Shown here in pieces: positions 8,642-16,839 of a DNA stretch of 64,000 nucleotides. The DNA is taken from positions 2,264,001 to 2,328,000 of the forward strand of contig NZ_OY780933.1 in assembly GCF_963676065.1 (NCBI RefSeq), in the 5' to 3' direction. Position numbers and translations under genes: made by a program. Under the pieces are notes generated by a model. That model did not search any database. It was not told where the DNA came from and worked only from the letters and a program-made list of their open reading frames with translations. Within the stretch, counting starts at the first letter, position 1. Each line of letters starts with the position of its first letter. Source of the stretch: Maridesulfovibrio sp. (GTDB lineage: Bacteria > Desulfobacterota > Desulfovibrionia > Desulfovibrionales > Desulfovibrionaceae).

Positions 8642-10645
8642 ATGCCGATACATAAATCCATTTGTCCCTACGATTGTCCAACCTCCTGCGGTCTGCTTAT
8701 TGAAAATGACGGTACCAGAGTTCTCAAAGTAAAAGGCGACCCTGATGATCCTATCTGCGGAGGGTTGATCTGCCGCAAGATGCAGCGTTACGAAAAATCG
8801 ATCCATTCACCGGAGCGCATTCTTACTCCCCTTAAACGAATAGGAAAAAAGGGAGAAGGGCGTTTTGAACCGATTTCATGGGATGAGGCGGTCAATGCTA
8901 TTACCGGAAAATGGCGAGAGGCTCTGGATTCGCACGGACCGGATTCTATCCTCCCATTCTACTATTCCGGCGTCATGAGCATGATCCAGCGAAAATGCGG
9001 TGATGCATTATTCAATCGGATGGGAGCATGCAAACTGATCATGACCCTCTGCTCTTCGGCCAAAAGTGCCGGTTACAAGTCCGTGATGGGGGGGACCGGA
9101 TGTCTCGATCCCCGTGAGCTGGCAAAAAGCGATTTTTATATTGTCTGGGGCAGTAACATGAAAGCCACCCGTTTGCAGAGCATGCCTGATCTGGTCAAGG
9201 GGCGCAAAAATGGTAAGCGGGTTGTGCTTATAGAATGTTTTGCCGGAGAAATGGCGGGATATTGTGACCAGGTGGTGCTGGTAAAACCCGGTACAGACGG
9301 CGCCCTTGCACTCGGAATGATGCATGTGCTGGCTACTGAAGGTCTTGATGATACAGATTTTCTGCAAAACGAAGCGGTGGGGTACCATGAATTCGTAGCC
9401 ACGCTTGGTCAGTATACCCCGGAGTGGGCTGAAGCTATTACCGGTGTTCCGGCGCAGGTCATCAGCGATCTTGCCCGTGAATATGCTGCGGCAGCTTCCC
9501 CCGCGATAATCCTCGGAAGTGGTAATTCCCGCTACGGAAACGGCGGCATGACTGTACGGCTGATAACTATTCTTTCAGCTTTTACGGGCGCGTGGAAGAA
9601 TTCTGGAGGCGGTCTGTGCGGTTGTAATCCCGGTGGCGGACCTTATGTTGATGCGGACCGCATCACCCGCCCCGATTTGCGGCAAAACGAAGCACGTAGA
9701 GTGAATATAAATCAGCTGGCGATGGCGCTAAAAGGTGATGATGGACACGCTCCAATCCGCTGTCTGCATATTTTTGGAAGTAATCCGGTCGGTTCTGTTG
9801 CAAATCAGCTCGGAATCCGTGCCGGACTGGAAAATCCAGAACTTTTCACCGTTGTCCATGAGCGTTTCCTCACCGATACCGCATGTTATGCAGACATTAT
9901 TTTGCCTGCTACTTTTTCGGTTGAGCATTCAGATTGTTACGGTTCATACGGATATTGTTCATTCGGAACGGCTCGGAAAATTATAAACCCGCCGGGTGAA
10001 TGCAAAAGTAACTGGGATATATTCTGTCTGCTTGCAAAAGGTATGGGCTTTGAAGATCAGCATTTCCATCATTCGGAGGATTCCCTGCTGGATGAACTGC
10101 TTGCGAATTCGCTGCCAGCTTTGCAGGGTCTTGATGCAGAACAGCAGGAACGGTTACATTCCGGTGGAATGATTTCAGCACCTTTCGCGGATCACACAGA
10201 TTGGAAAACTGTTTCGGGGAAAATTCAGATAGTTGATGAAGAGCAGCAGGTTTCCATGCCGCAGTATCAGCAATGTCATGGCGGTGAGTATCCTTTGCAA
10301 CTGATTGCCGTGCCTAGCGTAGAAACGCTTAATTCCATATTTTTAGAGCGTGATGAGCTTGTGGAAGGGCGCGGGCCCATGGTTATGGTTATTCACCCGG
10401 ATGATGCGGAAGAACGGTCCATTTCCGATGGTGACGAGATCGTGGCTTTTAATGATCTGGGAGAGGTTCCTTTCACCGCAAGGGTTACGCCCTTAGTCGC
10501 AAAGGGAGCTGTCGCAGTGGCTGGTATTTTTAAATCTTCCCAGTCCGCAAACAGGAATCTGGTCAATGCGCTGCATCACGAGCGTCTTTCCGACATAGGA
10601 GAAGCAACCACCCTCAATGATAATACCGTCGATATCCGGCGCTGA
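8642..10645 (+). CDS. Molybdopterin-containing oxidoreductase (cytoplasmic, formate dehydrogenase-like group)
   Basis: 667 residues. The N-terminus holds the [4Fe-4S] ligands Cys8, Cys12, Cys16 and Cys44, followed by the Molybdopterin and Molydop_binding domains (the C-terminal one from about residue 540). Cys137, in T-L-C-S-S-A, sits where related enzymes have the Mo/W-ligating Cys, Sec or Ser, so a cysteine-ligated metal is likely. There is no Tat signal, hence a cytoplasmic location. No electron-transfer subunit is adjacent; it is a single gene with GAGGAG before ATG. Substrate cannot be named: the family includes formate dehydrogenases, thiosulfate/polysulfide reductases and uncharacterised enzymes. 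The next gene is a tRNA. Confidence 0.85.
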   Translation: MPIHKSICPYDCPTSCGLLIENDGTRVLKVKGDPDDPICGGLICRKMQRYEKSIHSPERILTPLKRIGKKGEGRFEPISWDEAVNAITGKWREALDSHGPDSILPFYYSGVMSMIQRKCGDALFNRMGACKLIMTLCSSAKSAGYKSVMGGTGCLDPRELAKSDFYIVWGSNMKATRLQSMPDLVKGRKNGKRVVLIECFAGEMAGYCDQVVLVKPGTDGALALGMMHVLATEGLDDTDFLQNEAVGYHEFVATLGQYTPEWAEAITGVPAQVISDLAREYAAAASPAIILGSGNSRYGNGGMTVRLITILSAFTGAWKNSGGGLCGCNPGGGPYVDADRITRPDLRQNEARRVNINQLAMALKGDDGHAPIRCLHIFGSNPVGSVANQLGIRAGLENPELFTVVHERFLTDTACYADIILPATFSVEHSDCYGSYGYCSFGTARKIINPPGECKSNWDIFCLLAKGMGFEDQHFHHSEDSLLDELLANSLPALQGLDAEQQERLHSGGMISAPFADHTDWKTVSGKIQIVDEEQQVSMPQYQQCHGGEYPLQLIAVPSVETLNSIFLERDELVEGRGPMVMVIHPDDAEERSISDGDEIVAFNDLGEVPFTARVTPLVAKGAVAVAGIFKSSQSANRNLVNALHHERLSDIGEATTLNDNTVDIRR

Positions 10646-10723
10646 AGAGTATCCGGTGGATGAATGTGAATTCCTGCGAGTCTCCGTACTCCTTCTTTTT
10701 TTCAATTAATTTAGGCTGAAGAG

Positions 10724-10752
10724 TTGACAGTTTGCATAAGATTTTATAGAAA
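10724..10752 (+). promoter_or_regulatory. Promoter of tRNA-Ala
   Basis: TTGACA at 10724-10729 and TAGAAA at 10747-10752 are 17 bases apart, about 20 bases upstream of the tRNA 5' end. The -35 is perfect; the -10 is weak. Confidence 0.5.
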
Positions 10753-10772
10753 TTCTTTCACCCAACACAAGT

Positions 10773-10848
<76 letters not shown>

Positions 10849-10857
10849 TAGATATCA

Positions 10858-10890
10858 AAGGCTTAGAAGGTTTTCCTTCTAGGCCTTTTC
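10858..10890 (+). terminator. Terminator after tRNA-Ala
   Basis: An almost perfect hairpin (AAGGC-T-TAGAAGG / CCTTCTA-G-GCCTT, loop TTTT) followed by TTTTC lies 10 bases after the tRNA. It belongs to the element's left end. Confidence 0.75.
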
Positions 10891-10907
10891 TTGTTTCTGG
10901 TGTTTAA

Positions 10908-10929
10908 GGTACCAGTTTGGTACCAGTTT
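10908..10929 (+). repeat. Tandem 11-bp repeat, candidate integrase arm sites (left)
   Basis: GGTACCAGTTT occurs twice head to tail (10908-10918, 10919-10929), 60 bp inside attL. The same pair, with one base changed, lies inside the right end at 34628-34649 in the same orientation. In a circular form both pairs would flank the core site. Confidence 0.65.
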
Positions 10930-11006
10930 TTATGCCTCCTCTTAGTGTCACTTCAAAATGCCTTCATATTATGTCATTCTCTGTGAGAAAAATAGAAAGG
11001 TGGCAT

Positions 11007-12338
11007 ATGTTTTCGACTTTATTCAATAAGAACAAGAATAGTTCTACCTTAGAAGGGAGTTCTCGTAAGAATAAGAGCCTTTATTCAAAGGTCGCTTCGT
11101 TTTGTAAGAAGGTTTTTTGCAAAAGTGAATATTCCAAAAGGGCTGAAAGAGAAGTGAAATCTGAAATGTATGCTTTTTGCTGTGTAGCTGTTTTTCTTCA
11201 TGAAGAAATTGTGAATGCAAGTAAAAAAAATGCGCAAGGTCTTTCAGATTCTTTTTGTAATTTTATTGAAATCATTAATATAAATGCGCTTAACGGGCTA
11301 ATGATCAACAAACATTTTTTCCGATCATTAGCTGAGATGAATTCGATGTATTTCTTAAGTAGCATCGATCAAGAATATTACCATCCCAAATATGAATGGC
11401 ATAAGACTTCTGAATTTAGTGCTTATGTATTCAATCCTTCTATTTCGCTTCCTGAATATGTTTTCTCTGGAGATCTTTTAAGACGTTTCATAGGAAATCC
11501 CGCTTCAGTCCATAGGCAAAAAATAATCATATTTCAAAGAGTGTTTTTAGAAATTTTCATGGAGTCATCCATTCTTGTACAAGAATATAGAGAGGCTGGG
11601 ACTATTAATAATCCTTTATTTGAAAGACTTGTACAGAATGGAAAGGAGTTAGAATATCTGTCGAATATAAGCATTTCTGATCATGAATTTTTGAGTTTTG
11701 AAATGGAGCGGGAAAAATCGCTAATAGGAATTTCATATGAGGGCGTGCAAAGGCTGATGATCCCTTACAGTCTATCTCTTGAAGATCTGTCGGAGTCTGA
11801 TACTGCGCTAGAAGATCTAAACGACATGGTTCTGCAACAAGCGGAAAATTCTCTTAATTCCAAAAGAAATATTGAATCGACTGAGAAGCGTTTAGACGTT
11901 GAAATTGTTGAGTTGCCAAACGTTGAGTTGTTAGACGAAAGTGAAGAATCGATTGAAGATGCTAATGCTGATGTAATCCAGTTTCTTTCAAAACTTGAAG
12001 AAGATCACCACCGTAGAGATATTTATTTTTCAATTATTGCTTATGAGTATGTAAAGGGAGGTAAAAAATTAAAATTTAAACCTTTTTGGGAATGGCTTCT
12101 AATACATTTGGCGGATCAACCTTATCACACTCGTAATATTGATGGTTATGAAGTTAAGATCTTTTTGAGGGGAGAAGTTATCGAGCATTTAGGTCTGTTG
12201 AAGGATGCAAAGAAGAATAGTCAAGTTCAAGAAGATACATTTAAAAGGGTGTACTTTAAAGAAATAAACTCTATCTGTCCGAAAATAAAGAAGTTTTGTA
12301 TAAAAAGTAATATTGAGAATATTCCTATTATTCTCTAA
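11007..12338 (+). CDS. Hypothetical protein at the left end of the element
   Basis: 443 residues from ATG 11007, preceded by AAAGGTGG; the frame is open upstream to 10917 but without a good start. The sequence is highly charged and helical, with no signal peptide or membrane segment. The first ~60 residues are very basic (K/R/S-rich), and residues about 300-350 are strongly acidic (E/D-rich linker). A C-terminal block around F-K-P-F-W-E-W-L-L-I-H-L-A-D-Q-P looks like a compact domain that could be shared with other mobile-element proteins. I do not recognise the family. Its AT-rich codon use matches the HEPN and kinase genes, unlike the core flank. It may belong to the replication/mobilisation module or be cargo. 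Confidence 0.6.
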   Translation: MFSTLFNKNKNSSTLEGSSRKNKSLYSKVASFCKKVFCKSEYSKRAEREVKSEMYAFCCVAVFLHEEIVNASKKNAQGLSDSFCNFIEIININALNGLMINKHFFRSLAEMNSMYFLSSIDQEYYHPKYEWHKTSEFSAYVFNPSISLPEYVFSGDLLRRFIGNPASVHRQKIIIFQRVFLEIFMESSILVQEYREAGTINNPLFERLVQNGKELEYLSNISISDHEFLSFEMEREKSLIGISYEGVQRLMIPYSLSLEDLSESDTALEDLNDMVLQQAENSLNSKRNIESTEKRLDVEIVELPNVELLDESEESIEDANADVIQFLSKLEEDHHRRDIYFSIIAYEYVKGGKKLKFKPFWEWLLIHLADQPYHTRNIDGYEVKIFLRGEVIEHLGLLKDAKKNSQVQEDTFKRVYFKEINSICPKIKKFCIKSNIENIPIIL

Positions 12339-12384
12339 TTTTGCCGTTATCTTTGGAGGAAATCATAACTCTGGAGATGACATC

Positions 12385-12645
12385 ATGTCTTTTAAGAAAT
12401 TAAAAACAACGACTAGGGAACCAAAACGTCAAGATACGTTTTTTAAAAATCTTTTAGCTGAACTTCCGCCTATTATTCCTCGTAAGGAGCTGCCTAAGTA
12501 TCTTGGTAACTTGATAAGTGTAGGCTATATGGCAAACCTTGATTCTGCCGGGCAAGGACCAGAATCACGCAGAATTGGCGGGCACGTTGTTTATGAACGT
12601 GATAGTTTTGTACAGTGGCTTGAATCCCGCACAGGGAATGATTAA
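12385..12645 (+). CDS. Small helix-turn-helix DNA-binding protein (excisionase/AlpA-like)
   Basis: 86 residues from ATG 12385, with CTGGAGATG upstream. The part from residue 35 on (I-I-P-R-K-E-L-P-K-Y-L-G...then G-x-x-x-x-R-R-I-G-G-H-V-V-Y-E-R-D-S-F-V-Q-W-L) has the layout of winged-helix excisionase/MerR-like domains: a helix-turn-helix, a basic wing, and a final helix ending in a tryptophan. Such proteins bend DNA at att sites or regulate element genes. It sits 4 bases before the primase gene, so it may also serve as a replication-module regulator. Confidence 0.65.
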   Translation: MSFKKLKTTTREPKRQDTFFKNLLAELPPIIPRKELPKYLGNLISVGYMANLDSAGQGPESRRIGGHVVYERDSFVQWLESRTGND

Positions 12646-12648
12646 GCC

Positions 12649-14700
12649 ATGCTGGATTACCTTCATATAAACGCATCTAGTATAAGCAGTGCCGCTTTGC
12701 TGTACGCTCGTTCTGGGATTCCCGTCTTTCCATGTACTGATAAACGCCCCTGTGTTTCTGGCGGATTTAATGCTGCGAGCACAGACTTAGATCAAATCAC
12801 TGCTTGGTGGCAGAGATTTCCTGATGCAAATATTGGAAGTCCTACAGGCGCAAATAGTTTTGTCTTAGATATTGATCCTCCGCATGGAGAGGAATCTCTA
12901 GCCTTCCTTGAAAGCAATAATTCTCTATTACCTGAAACTTTGACCCAGCGAACCGGAAGTGGTGGAAGACATCTTTTCTTTTCTAAGCCGGTTGGAATGG
13001 ATATCCGCAACTCTGCCGGTAAACTTGGATTAGGTCTCGATATCCGAGGAACTGGCGGATATGTTATTTTGCCACCTTCCATTCATAAATCAGGAAATAG
13101 CTATCAATGGATAACCGAGGTTTCACCCGTTGAAGCTCCTGCTTGGCTGATCGAGTTGATTGTTCAAAATTCCAAGTCTGGACTCTCCGCTTCAAACTCA
13201 TCAACTAAAAATATCCCATATGTTCAATCTTTACTGGAAGCCAAAGAGGGAACTCGGAATGATTCACTTAACAAGGCAGCATTTCAGGTTGGAAAAGATA
13301 TTGCTTCGGGCAAAACAGGAGAAGCGAGTATTGATGATGTTGCTGAAGTAGCTTTGAAAACAGGTTTAGGTTCGCAGGAGATTCAGAAAACAATTCAGAG
13401 CGGGGTTAAGGCTGGTAAAAGGGTTGTCGAAGAGAACAACCCGTATTCAAGCCTTGAAACCGCTCCGTGGCCCATTCCCGCTAAGAATGTATTTTATGGT
13501 TTAGCAGGGGAATTTGCACAATTTGCAGTCGAGCAATCCGAAGCAGATCCTATTGGTGTCCTTGCTACTTTCTTATGCCGCTTTGGCGTTGAGATCGGTC
13601 ACTCTCCGCATATGTTTGCTGGGGAAAAGCAGTATGGCAGAATTAATGTTGTGCTGGTCGGCCAAAGTTCAAAGGCTCGAAAAGGCACATCCGCTTTGCC
13701 AATTCGTGAACTTTTCAGTTTCAATGAAAAGCAATGGATTCCCGCACACACTTCTCAAGGGCCGCTTTCCAGTGGGGAGGGTCTAATTCATGCCATTCGT
13801 GACCCAGAACATAAGTTTCAGGTGGATAAGAGTACTGGTGTTTGTGAATCCATTACGACAGATCCCGGTGTTGAAGACAAACGGCTGTTTATTCTGGATC
13901 AGGAATTTGCTGGAGCTCTTGCCTGTACTAAAAGGGAAGGGAATACCCTTTCAACTATCATCCGCACCTTGTTTGATGGTGGAACCATCGAGCCGCTGAC
14001 AAAAACCAGCAGACTCGTGGCCACAAATCCTCACGTAGCTATCACAACACATATTACGTTGCAGGAACTGCACGCCCGTCTTGACCGAGTCGAGATATTT
14101 AATGGCTTTGCCAACCGCTTTTTATGGCTCTGCGTTCGCAGAACAAAACTCATTCCTTTTCCTGAACCGCTGAATGTTTCGATGGTGAAACAATTTCAAG
14201 ATAAACTGATCTCCCTTCTAAAATTATCAAAGTCACGTTCTCAGATGGATTTCAGTCCCGAAGCAAAAAAAGAGTGGGGGGACATCTATCCATTCCTTGC
14301 AAAAGAACGGGCAGATCTTCTTGGCTCAGTGCTTAATAGATCAGAAGCGTATGTCAGGCGCATAGCGTTAATTTATGCCTTGCTTGATGGATGTGAGAGT
14401 GTTGAACTTTCTCATCTAAGGGCTGCGCTTTCGCTTTGGGATTTTTGCGAACAGTCAGCGCAGTTTATTTTTGCGGGTATGGAAACAGATTCGACATGTC
14501 AGAAAATATTAGAAGCTTTGGAGGAGTCGGGCGGAAGCTTGGACACTTCGGGGCTGTATAAGTTTTTTGGAAATCACATCTCGAAAAAGAAAATGACCGT
14601 TGCCCTGAATAACCTCCTTGCCAGCAAAAATATACGACTTGATGAGATGAAGCCTGAAGGTGGCGGAAGACCTCGAAAATTATTTTATTTGTGCGAATAA
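12649..14700 (+). CDS. Bifunctional primase-polymerase with DUF3987 domain
   Basis: 683 residues. Residues about 15-165 form a Prim-Pol domain: Y-A-R-S-G-I-P-V-F-P-C at the start, the metal-binding D-I-D-P-P-H-G near residue 75, and the G-S-G-G-R-H-L-F motif near residue 103. A short primase-C-like linker (G-T-R-N-D-S-L-N) follows, then a DUF3987 domain (about 250-600) with a degenerate P-loop G-Q-S-S-K-A-R-K-G-T-S and an acidic L-F-I-L-D-Q-E-F motif, an arrangement seen in plasmid and phage-satellite replication initiators. The C-terminus looks like a winged helix (K-K-K-M-T-V-A-L-N-N-L-L). The protein probably primes element replication at the repeats just downstream. Confidence 0.88.
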   Translation: MLDYLHINASSISSAALLYARSGIPVFPCTDKRPCVSGGFNAASTDLDQITAWWQRFPDANIGSPTGANSFVLDIDPPHGEESLAFLESNNSLLPETLTQRTGSGGRHLFFSKPVGMDIRNSAGKLGLGLDIRGTGGYVILPPSIHKSGNSYQWITEVSPVEAPAWLIELIVQNSKSGLSASNSSTKNIPYVQSLLEAKEGTRNDSLNKAAFQVGKDIASGKTGEASIDDVAEVALKTGLGSQEIQKTIQSGVKAGKRVVEENNPYSSLETAPWPIPAKNVFYGLAGEFAQFAVEQSEADPIGVLATFLCRFGVEIGHSPHMFAGEKQYGRINVVLVGQSSKARKGTSALPIRELFSFNEKQWIPAHTSQGPLSSGEGLIHAIRDPEHKFQVDKSTGVCESITTDPGVEDKRLFILDQEFAGALACTKREGNTLSTIIRTLFDGGTIEPLTKTSRLVATNPHVAITTHITLQELHARLDRVEIFNGFANRFLWLCVRRTKLIPFPEPLNVSMVKQFQDKLISLLKLSKSRSQMDFSPEAKKEWGDIYPFLAKERADLLGSVLNRSEAYVRRIALIYALLDGCESVELSHLRAALSLWDFCEQSAQFIFAGMETDSTCQKILEALEESGGSLDTSGLYKFFGNHISKKKMTVALNNLLASKNIRLDEMKPEGGGRPRKLFYLCE

Positions 14701-14701
14701 A

Positions 14702-14792
14702 GCGAATTTTGCGAATTTACTCAAGTCGCTATGAGAGTAAAATCGCAAAATTCGCACGCTTTATATTGAGATAGTAAATTCGCAAAGTTCGC
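14702..14792. repeat. Three 20-21 bp repeats, candidate element replication origin
   Basis: The unit AGTAAAwTCGCAAArTTCGC occurs once inverted (14702-14722) and twice direct (14735-14755, 14773-14792), followed by a further partial AAAAATCGC. The first two copies form a 20/21 inverted repeat with a 12-base loop. They begin right after the Prim-Pol stop codon and precede the oriT candidate. Iterons of a replication origin, or a binding site for MobC or the HTH protein, are the likeliest readings. Confidence 0.65.
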
Positions 14793-14830
14793 AAAAATCG
14801 CAATAAAAAAGAAAAAAGTAGGGATAACTC

Positions 14831-14921
14831 ATAGCAGGTTCAGGTGCTCTTATTGGAGTGTGCTTATCCTGCTAAGCCAGCCTACCCAATGTCACACTTT
14901 TGCTCCGCAAAAACATTGGGG
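14831..14921 (+). other. Candidate oriT with RP4-like nick site
   Basis: TATCCTG at 14865-14871 followed by C matches the P-type (RP4/VirD2) nick consensus YATCCTG|Y, placing the predicted nick between 14871 and 14872. An inverted repeat AGCAGG (14833-14838) / CCTGCT (14868-14873) ends at the nick, as in known oriT regions. Just downstream is a second large hairpin: CCAATGT (14887-14893) with ACATTGG (14915-14921) enclosing TTTTGC-TCC-GCAAAA. The site lies upstream of mobC and the relaxase, in the expected place. Confidence 0.7.
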
Positions 14922-14974
14922 CTGGTGAGGGAGTTGCTACCGCCTCCCTTCAAACCCTCTGGACGAAATACATT

Positions 14975-15274
14975 ATGAATAACGCCAAAAAAACAGAAAA
15001 TCTGTCCATGCGAGTGAGTCCAAAGGACAAAGAGTTAATTCTCGCAATGGCAGCTGAAAGCGGAATGAGCATGGCCGATTTTGTTCGCGTGCGCTTGGGA
15101 CAGACCAGAGTGCGCCGCAGCAAAATTGAAAGAGAGAAATTACTCCATATGGCTCGTATCGGAAATAATCTGAATCAACTTGCCCGCTGGGCAAATACGC
15201 ACAAGAGCAGTGCTGATTCACTTTTAGTTCTTGCTGAGCTGACCGCCATCGAGCAGGAGCTGAAATGTATATGA
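14975..15274 (+). CDS. mobC: MobC-like relaxosome accessory protein
   Basis: 99 residues from ATG 14975. The N-terminal part (L-S-M-R-V-S-P-K-D-K-E-L-I) is a ribbon-helix-helix-like DNA-binding strand and helix, followed by M-S-M-A-D-F-V-R-V-R-L and the family motif I-G-N-N-L-N-Q-L-A-R-W-A-N near residue 70, which is diagnostic of MobC-type proteins of mobilizable plasmids. MobC helps open the DNA at oriT and guides the relaxase. Its end overlaps the relaxase start by 10 bases, giving coupled translation. The candidate oriT is immediately upstream. Confidence 0.85.
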   Translation: MNNAKKTENLSMRVSPKDKELILAMAAESGMSMADFVRVRLGQTRVRRSKIEREKLLHMARIGNNLNQLARWANTHKSSADSLLVLAELTAIEQELKCI

Positions 15275-16734
15275 AAGTTTTCGCCCATGGTCAGGGAGAT
15301 GGAGCCAAGGCCGTTAATTACGTGATTGATCCGAAACGAAAAGGGCGTGAGGAATCGCCGCCTGAAGTTTTGCGCGGAGACCCGGAGATAGTCCGAATGG
15401 TAATTGGCTCAACTGATCGTAAATGGAAATATACTTCAGGCGTTCTTTCATGGGCTCCAGAAGATCAGGTTTCGCCCGAAACTGAAAAGAAGATCATGGA
15501 AGATTTTGAGAAAACAGCTTTCGCAGGCATGGAACCTGATCAATATTCGGTCTTGTGGGTTCGTCATAGCCACGCTGGGCATCATGAAATGCATTTCATA
15601 ATCCCACGTACGGAATTGACTCAAGATAAGGCTATGAATGCATGTCCGCCGGGTTGGCAAAAACAATATGATGTCTGGCGGGATTTATGGAACGAGCGAA
15701 TGGAGTGGGCAAGGCCGGATGATCCGAAGCGGGCGAGGGTTGCTCAGCCGGGGAAGGAAATCCAGTTTGACAGCAAAAATAAACGTGCAGAGCTGAAGCA
15801 GCAAATTACAGATTATTTGGCTCAGGGAATTTCTAAGGGCGTTTATCAAAACAGGGATGACCTAATTGAAGGGTTGGAAAACGTAGGTTTTTCCATTCCA
15901 CGTAAGGGCAAAAATTATATCACACTGGAGTCGTCTCAGGACGGTCAACGAATAAGGATGAAAGGAGGAATCTATGCAGCATCTTGGAGAGCTGACAAGC
16001 AAATTGAAAGAGCAGGTGAACTCACAGTCGCAGGAAATGGAGCAAGTCGTGCAGGACGTATTTCACGACTTGAGCGAGAGCTTGAGGAAGTACGCCGCAG
16101 CCGAGCTGAATACAATCAAAAACGATATGGACGATCAACTGCAAAAATTGAGAAAGAGGCAGTCCGCAATTTCGGCTTATCATTGGAAGCAAAATTTACT
16201 GGCAAATTTCCTATCCGCTTTGCTGCTAGTCATAGTGTCGGTCTCCATAACAGGATTCTACGGTTGGAGAATCAAGGAGAATCGCGAGGACTTAGCAATA
16301 ATCAACACACAAATAGCAAGCCAGAAGAAGAATATAAGCAAAATTACCGCATGGAAGATCAACGCATATCAGACCGAGAATCAAAAATATCTGGTTTTCC
16401 CCAAGGGAATGAAGCTGGAAATAGTCCAGACAAACAACGGCCTGCCAGCCGTTTTATTAAAGAGGTAGATTATGAACGAGTTAAGTCAGAACTTATCGGA
16501 GGCCCTAGCCAGAATAGAGAAGGAGCAAAGCCGAAGGTTAAACGAACAGGACGAGAAAATTGCCGAGCTGACAAGGGAGGTTCAAGGCTGCCGGGACTTG
16601 CAGAGCGACTTGGAAAGAGTCTTGAGCGAGTTGGAGCTGTTGTCGGGGCGTTTGGGCGGTTAGTGGGGAGAGCAAAAATGAAGTCCAAAGGTCTTGCTGC
16701 GAGTTGTAGAAAATCCTCAAAAATGTGGATGTAG
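15265..16734 (+). CDS. mobA: Relaxase, MobA/VirD2-type
   Basis: 489 residues. The N-terminal ~170 residues form the relaxase domain: a candidate nucleophile Tyr19 in K-A-V-N-Y-V, and the metal-binding motif III with H106, H107 and H110 (H-H-E-M-H-F-I-I-P). The enzyme would nick oriT and stay bound to the 5' end during transfer. The C-terminal half (from about residue 235) is basic, low-complexity and hydrophilic. That is explained by dual coding: two other genes occupy the +1 frame between 15974 and 16663. This is the ColE1 mobA layout, in which mobB and mobD lie inside mobA. The N-terminal domain is well supported; the tail is probably constrained by the nested frames. Confidence 0.9.
   Translation: MYMKVFAHGQGDGAKAVNYVIDPKRKGREESPPEVLRGDPEIVRMVIGSTDRKWKYTSGVLSWAPEDQVSPETEKKIMEDFEKTAFAGMEPDQYSVLWVRHSHAGHHEMHFIIPRTELTQDKAMNACPPGWQKQYDVWRDLWNERMEWARPDDPKRARVAQPGKEIQFDSKNKRAELKQQITDYLAQGISKGVYQNRDDLIEGLENVGFSIPRKGKNYITLESSQDGQRIRMKGGIYAASWRADKQIERAGELTVAGNGASRAGRISRLERELEEVRRSRAEYNQKRYGRSTAKIEKEAVRNFGLSLEAKFTGKFPIRFAASHSVGLHNRILRLENQGESRGLSNNQHTNSKPEEEYKQNYRMEDQRISDRESKISGFPQGNEAGNSPDKQRPASRFIKEVDYERVKSELIGGPSQNREGAKPKVKRTGRENCRADKGGSRLPGLAERLGKSLERVGAVVGAFGRLVGRAKMKSKGLAASCRKSSKMWM
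15974..16468 (+). CDS. mobB: MobB-like membrane protein nested in the relaxase gene
   Basis: 164 residues in the +1 frame relative to the relaxase. AAAGGAGG at 15961-15968 lies 5 bases before ATG, one of the best ribosome-binding sites in the element, which argues that this frame is used. The protein has an amphipathic coiled-coil N-terminus (residues 1-70), one transmembrane helix (about residues 75-97: L-L-A-N-F-L-S-A-L-L-L-V-I-V-S-V), and a C-terminal soluble part. In ColE1-like plasmids MobB has a membrane segment, is encoded wholly inside mobA and stabilises the relaxosome at the membrane. Homology is inferred from layout and topology, not from alignment. Confidence 0.75.
   Translation: MQHLGELTSKLKEQVNSQSQEMEQVVQDVFHDLSESLRKYAAAELNTIKNDMDDQLQKLRKRQSAISAYHWKQNLLANFLSALLLVIVSVSITGFYGWRIKENREDLAIINTQIASQKKNISKITAWKINAYQTENQKYLVFPKGMKLEIVQTNNGLPAVLLKR
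16472..16663 (+). CDS. MobD-like coiled-coil protein nested in the relaxase gene
   Basis: 63 residues in the same frame as the mobB-like gene, starting 4 bases after its stop. AAGAGG overlaps the end of that gene and serves as ribosome-binding site. The whole protein is a predicted coiled coil with heptads of leucine (L-S-E-A-L-A-R-I, then I-A-E-L-T-R-E-V, then L-E-R-V-L-S-E-L-E-L-L). Its placement matches mobD of ColE1-type mobilisation regions. Because it is small and low in information the assignment is tentative. Confidence 0.6.
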   Translation: MNELSQNLSEALARIEKEQSRRLNEQDEKIAELTREVQGCRDLQSDLERVLSELELLSGRLGG

Positions 16735-16839
16735 TTGTTTATAAAGAAATTTGTAGGTAAAGTCGGAAGTACTTCGTAAATTGGTGGATCTTAATTTTTT
16801 ACTATCCCTATGAGTTCGTACCTAGAGGCTTGAAACTAT

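Noticed and set aside
8642..10645. Selenocysteine in the molybdopterin oxidoreductase
   Set aside because: The metal-ligand position is encoded as cysteine (residue 137) and there is no in-frame TGA.
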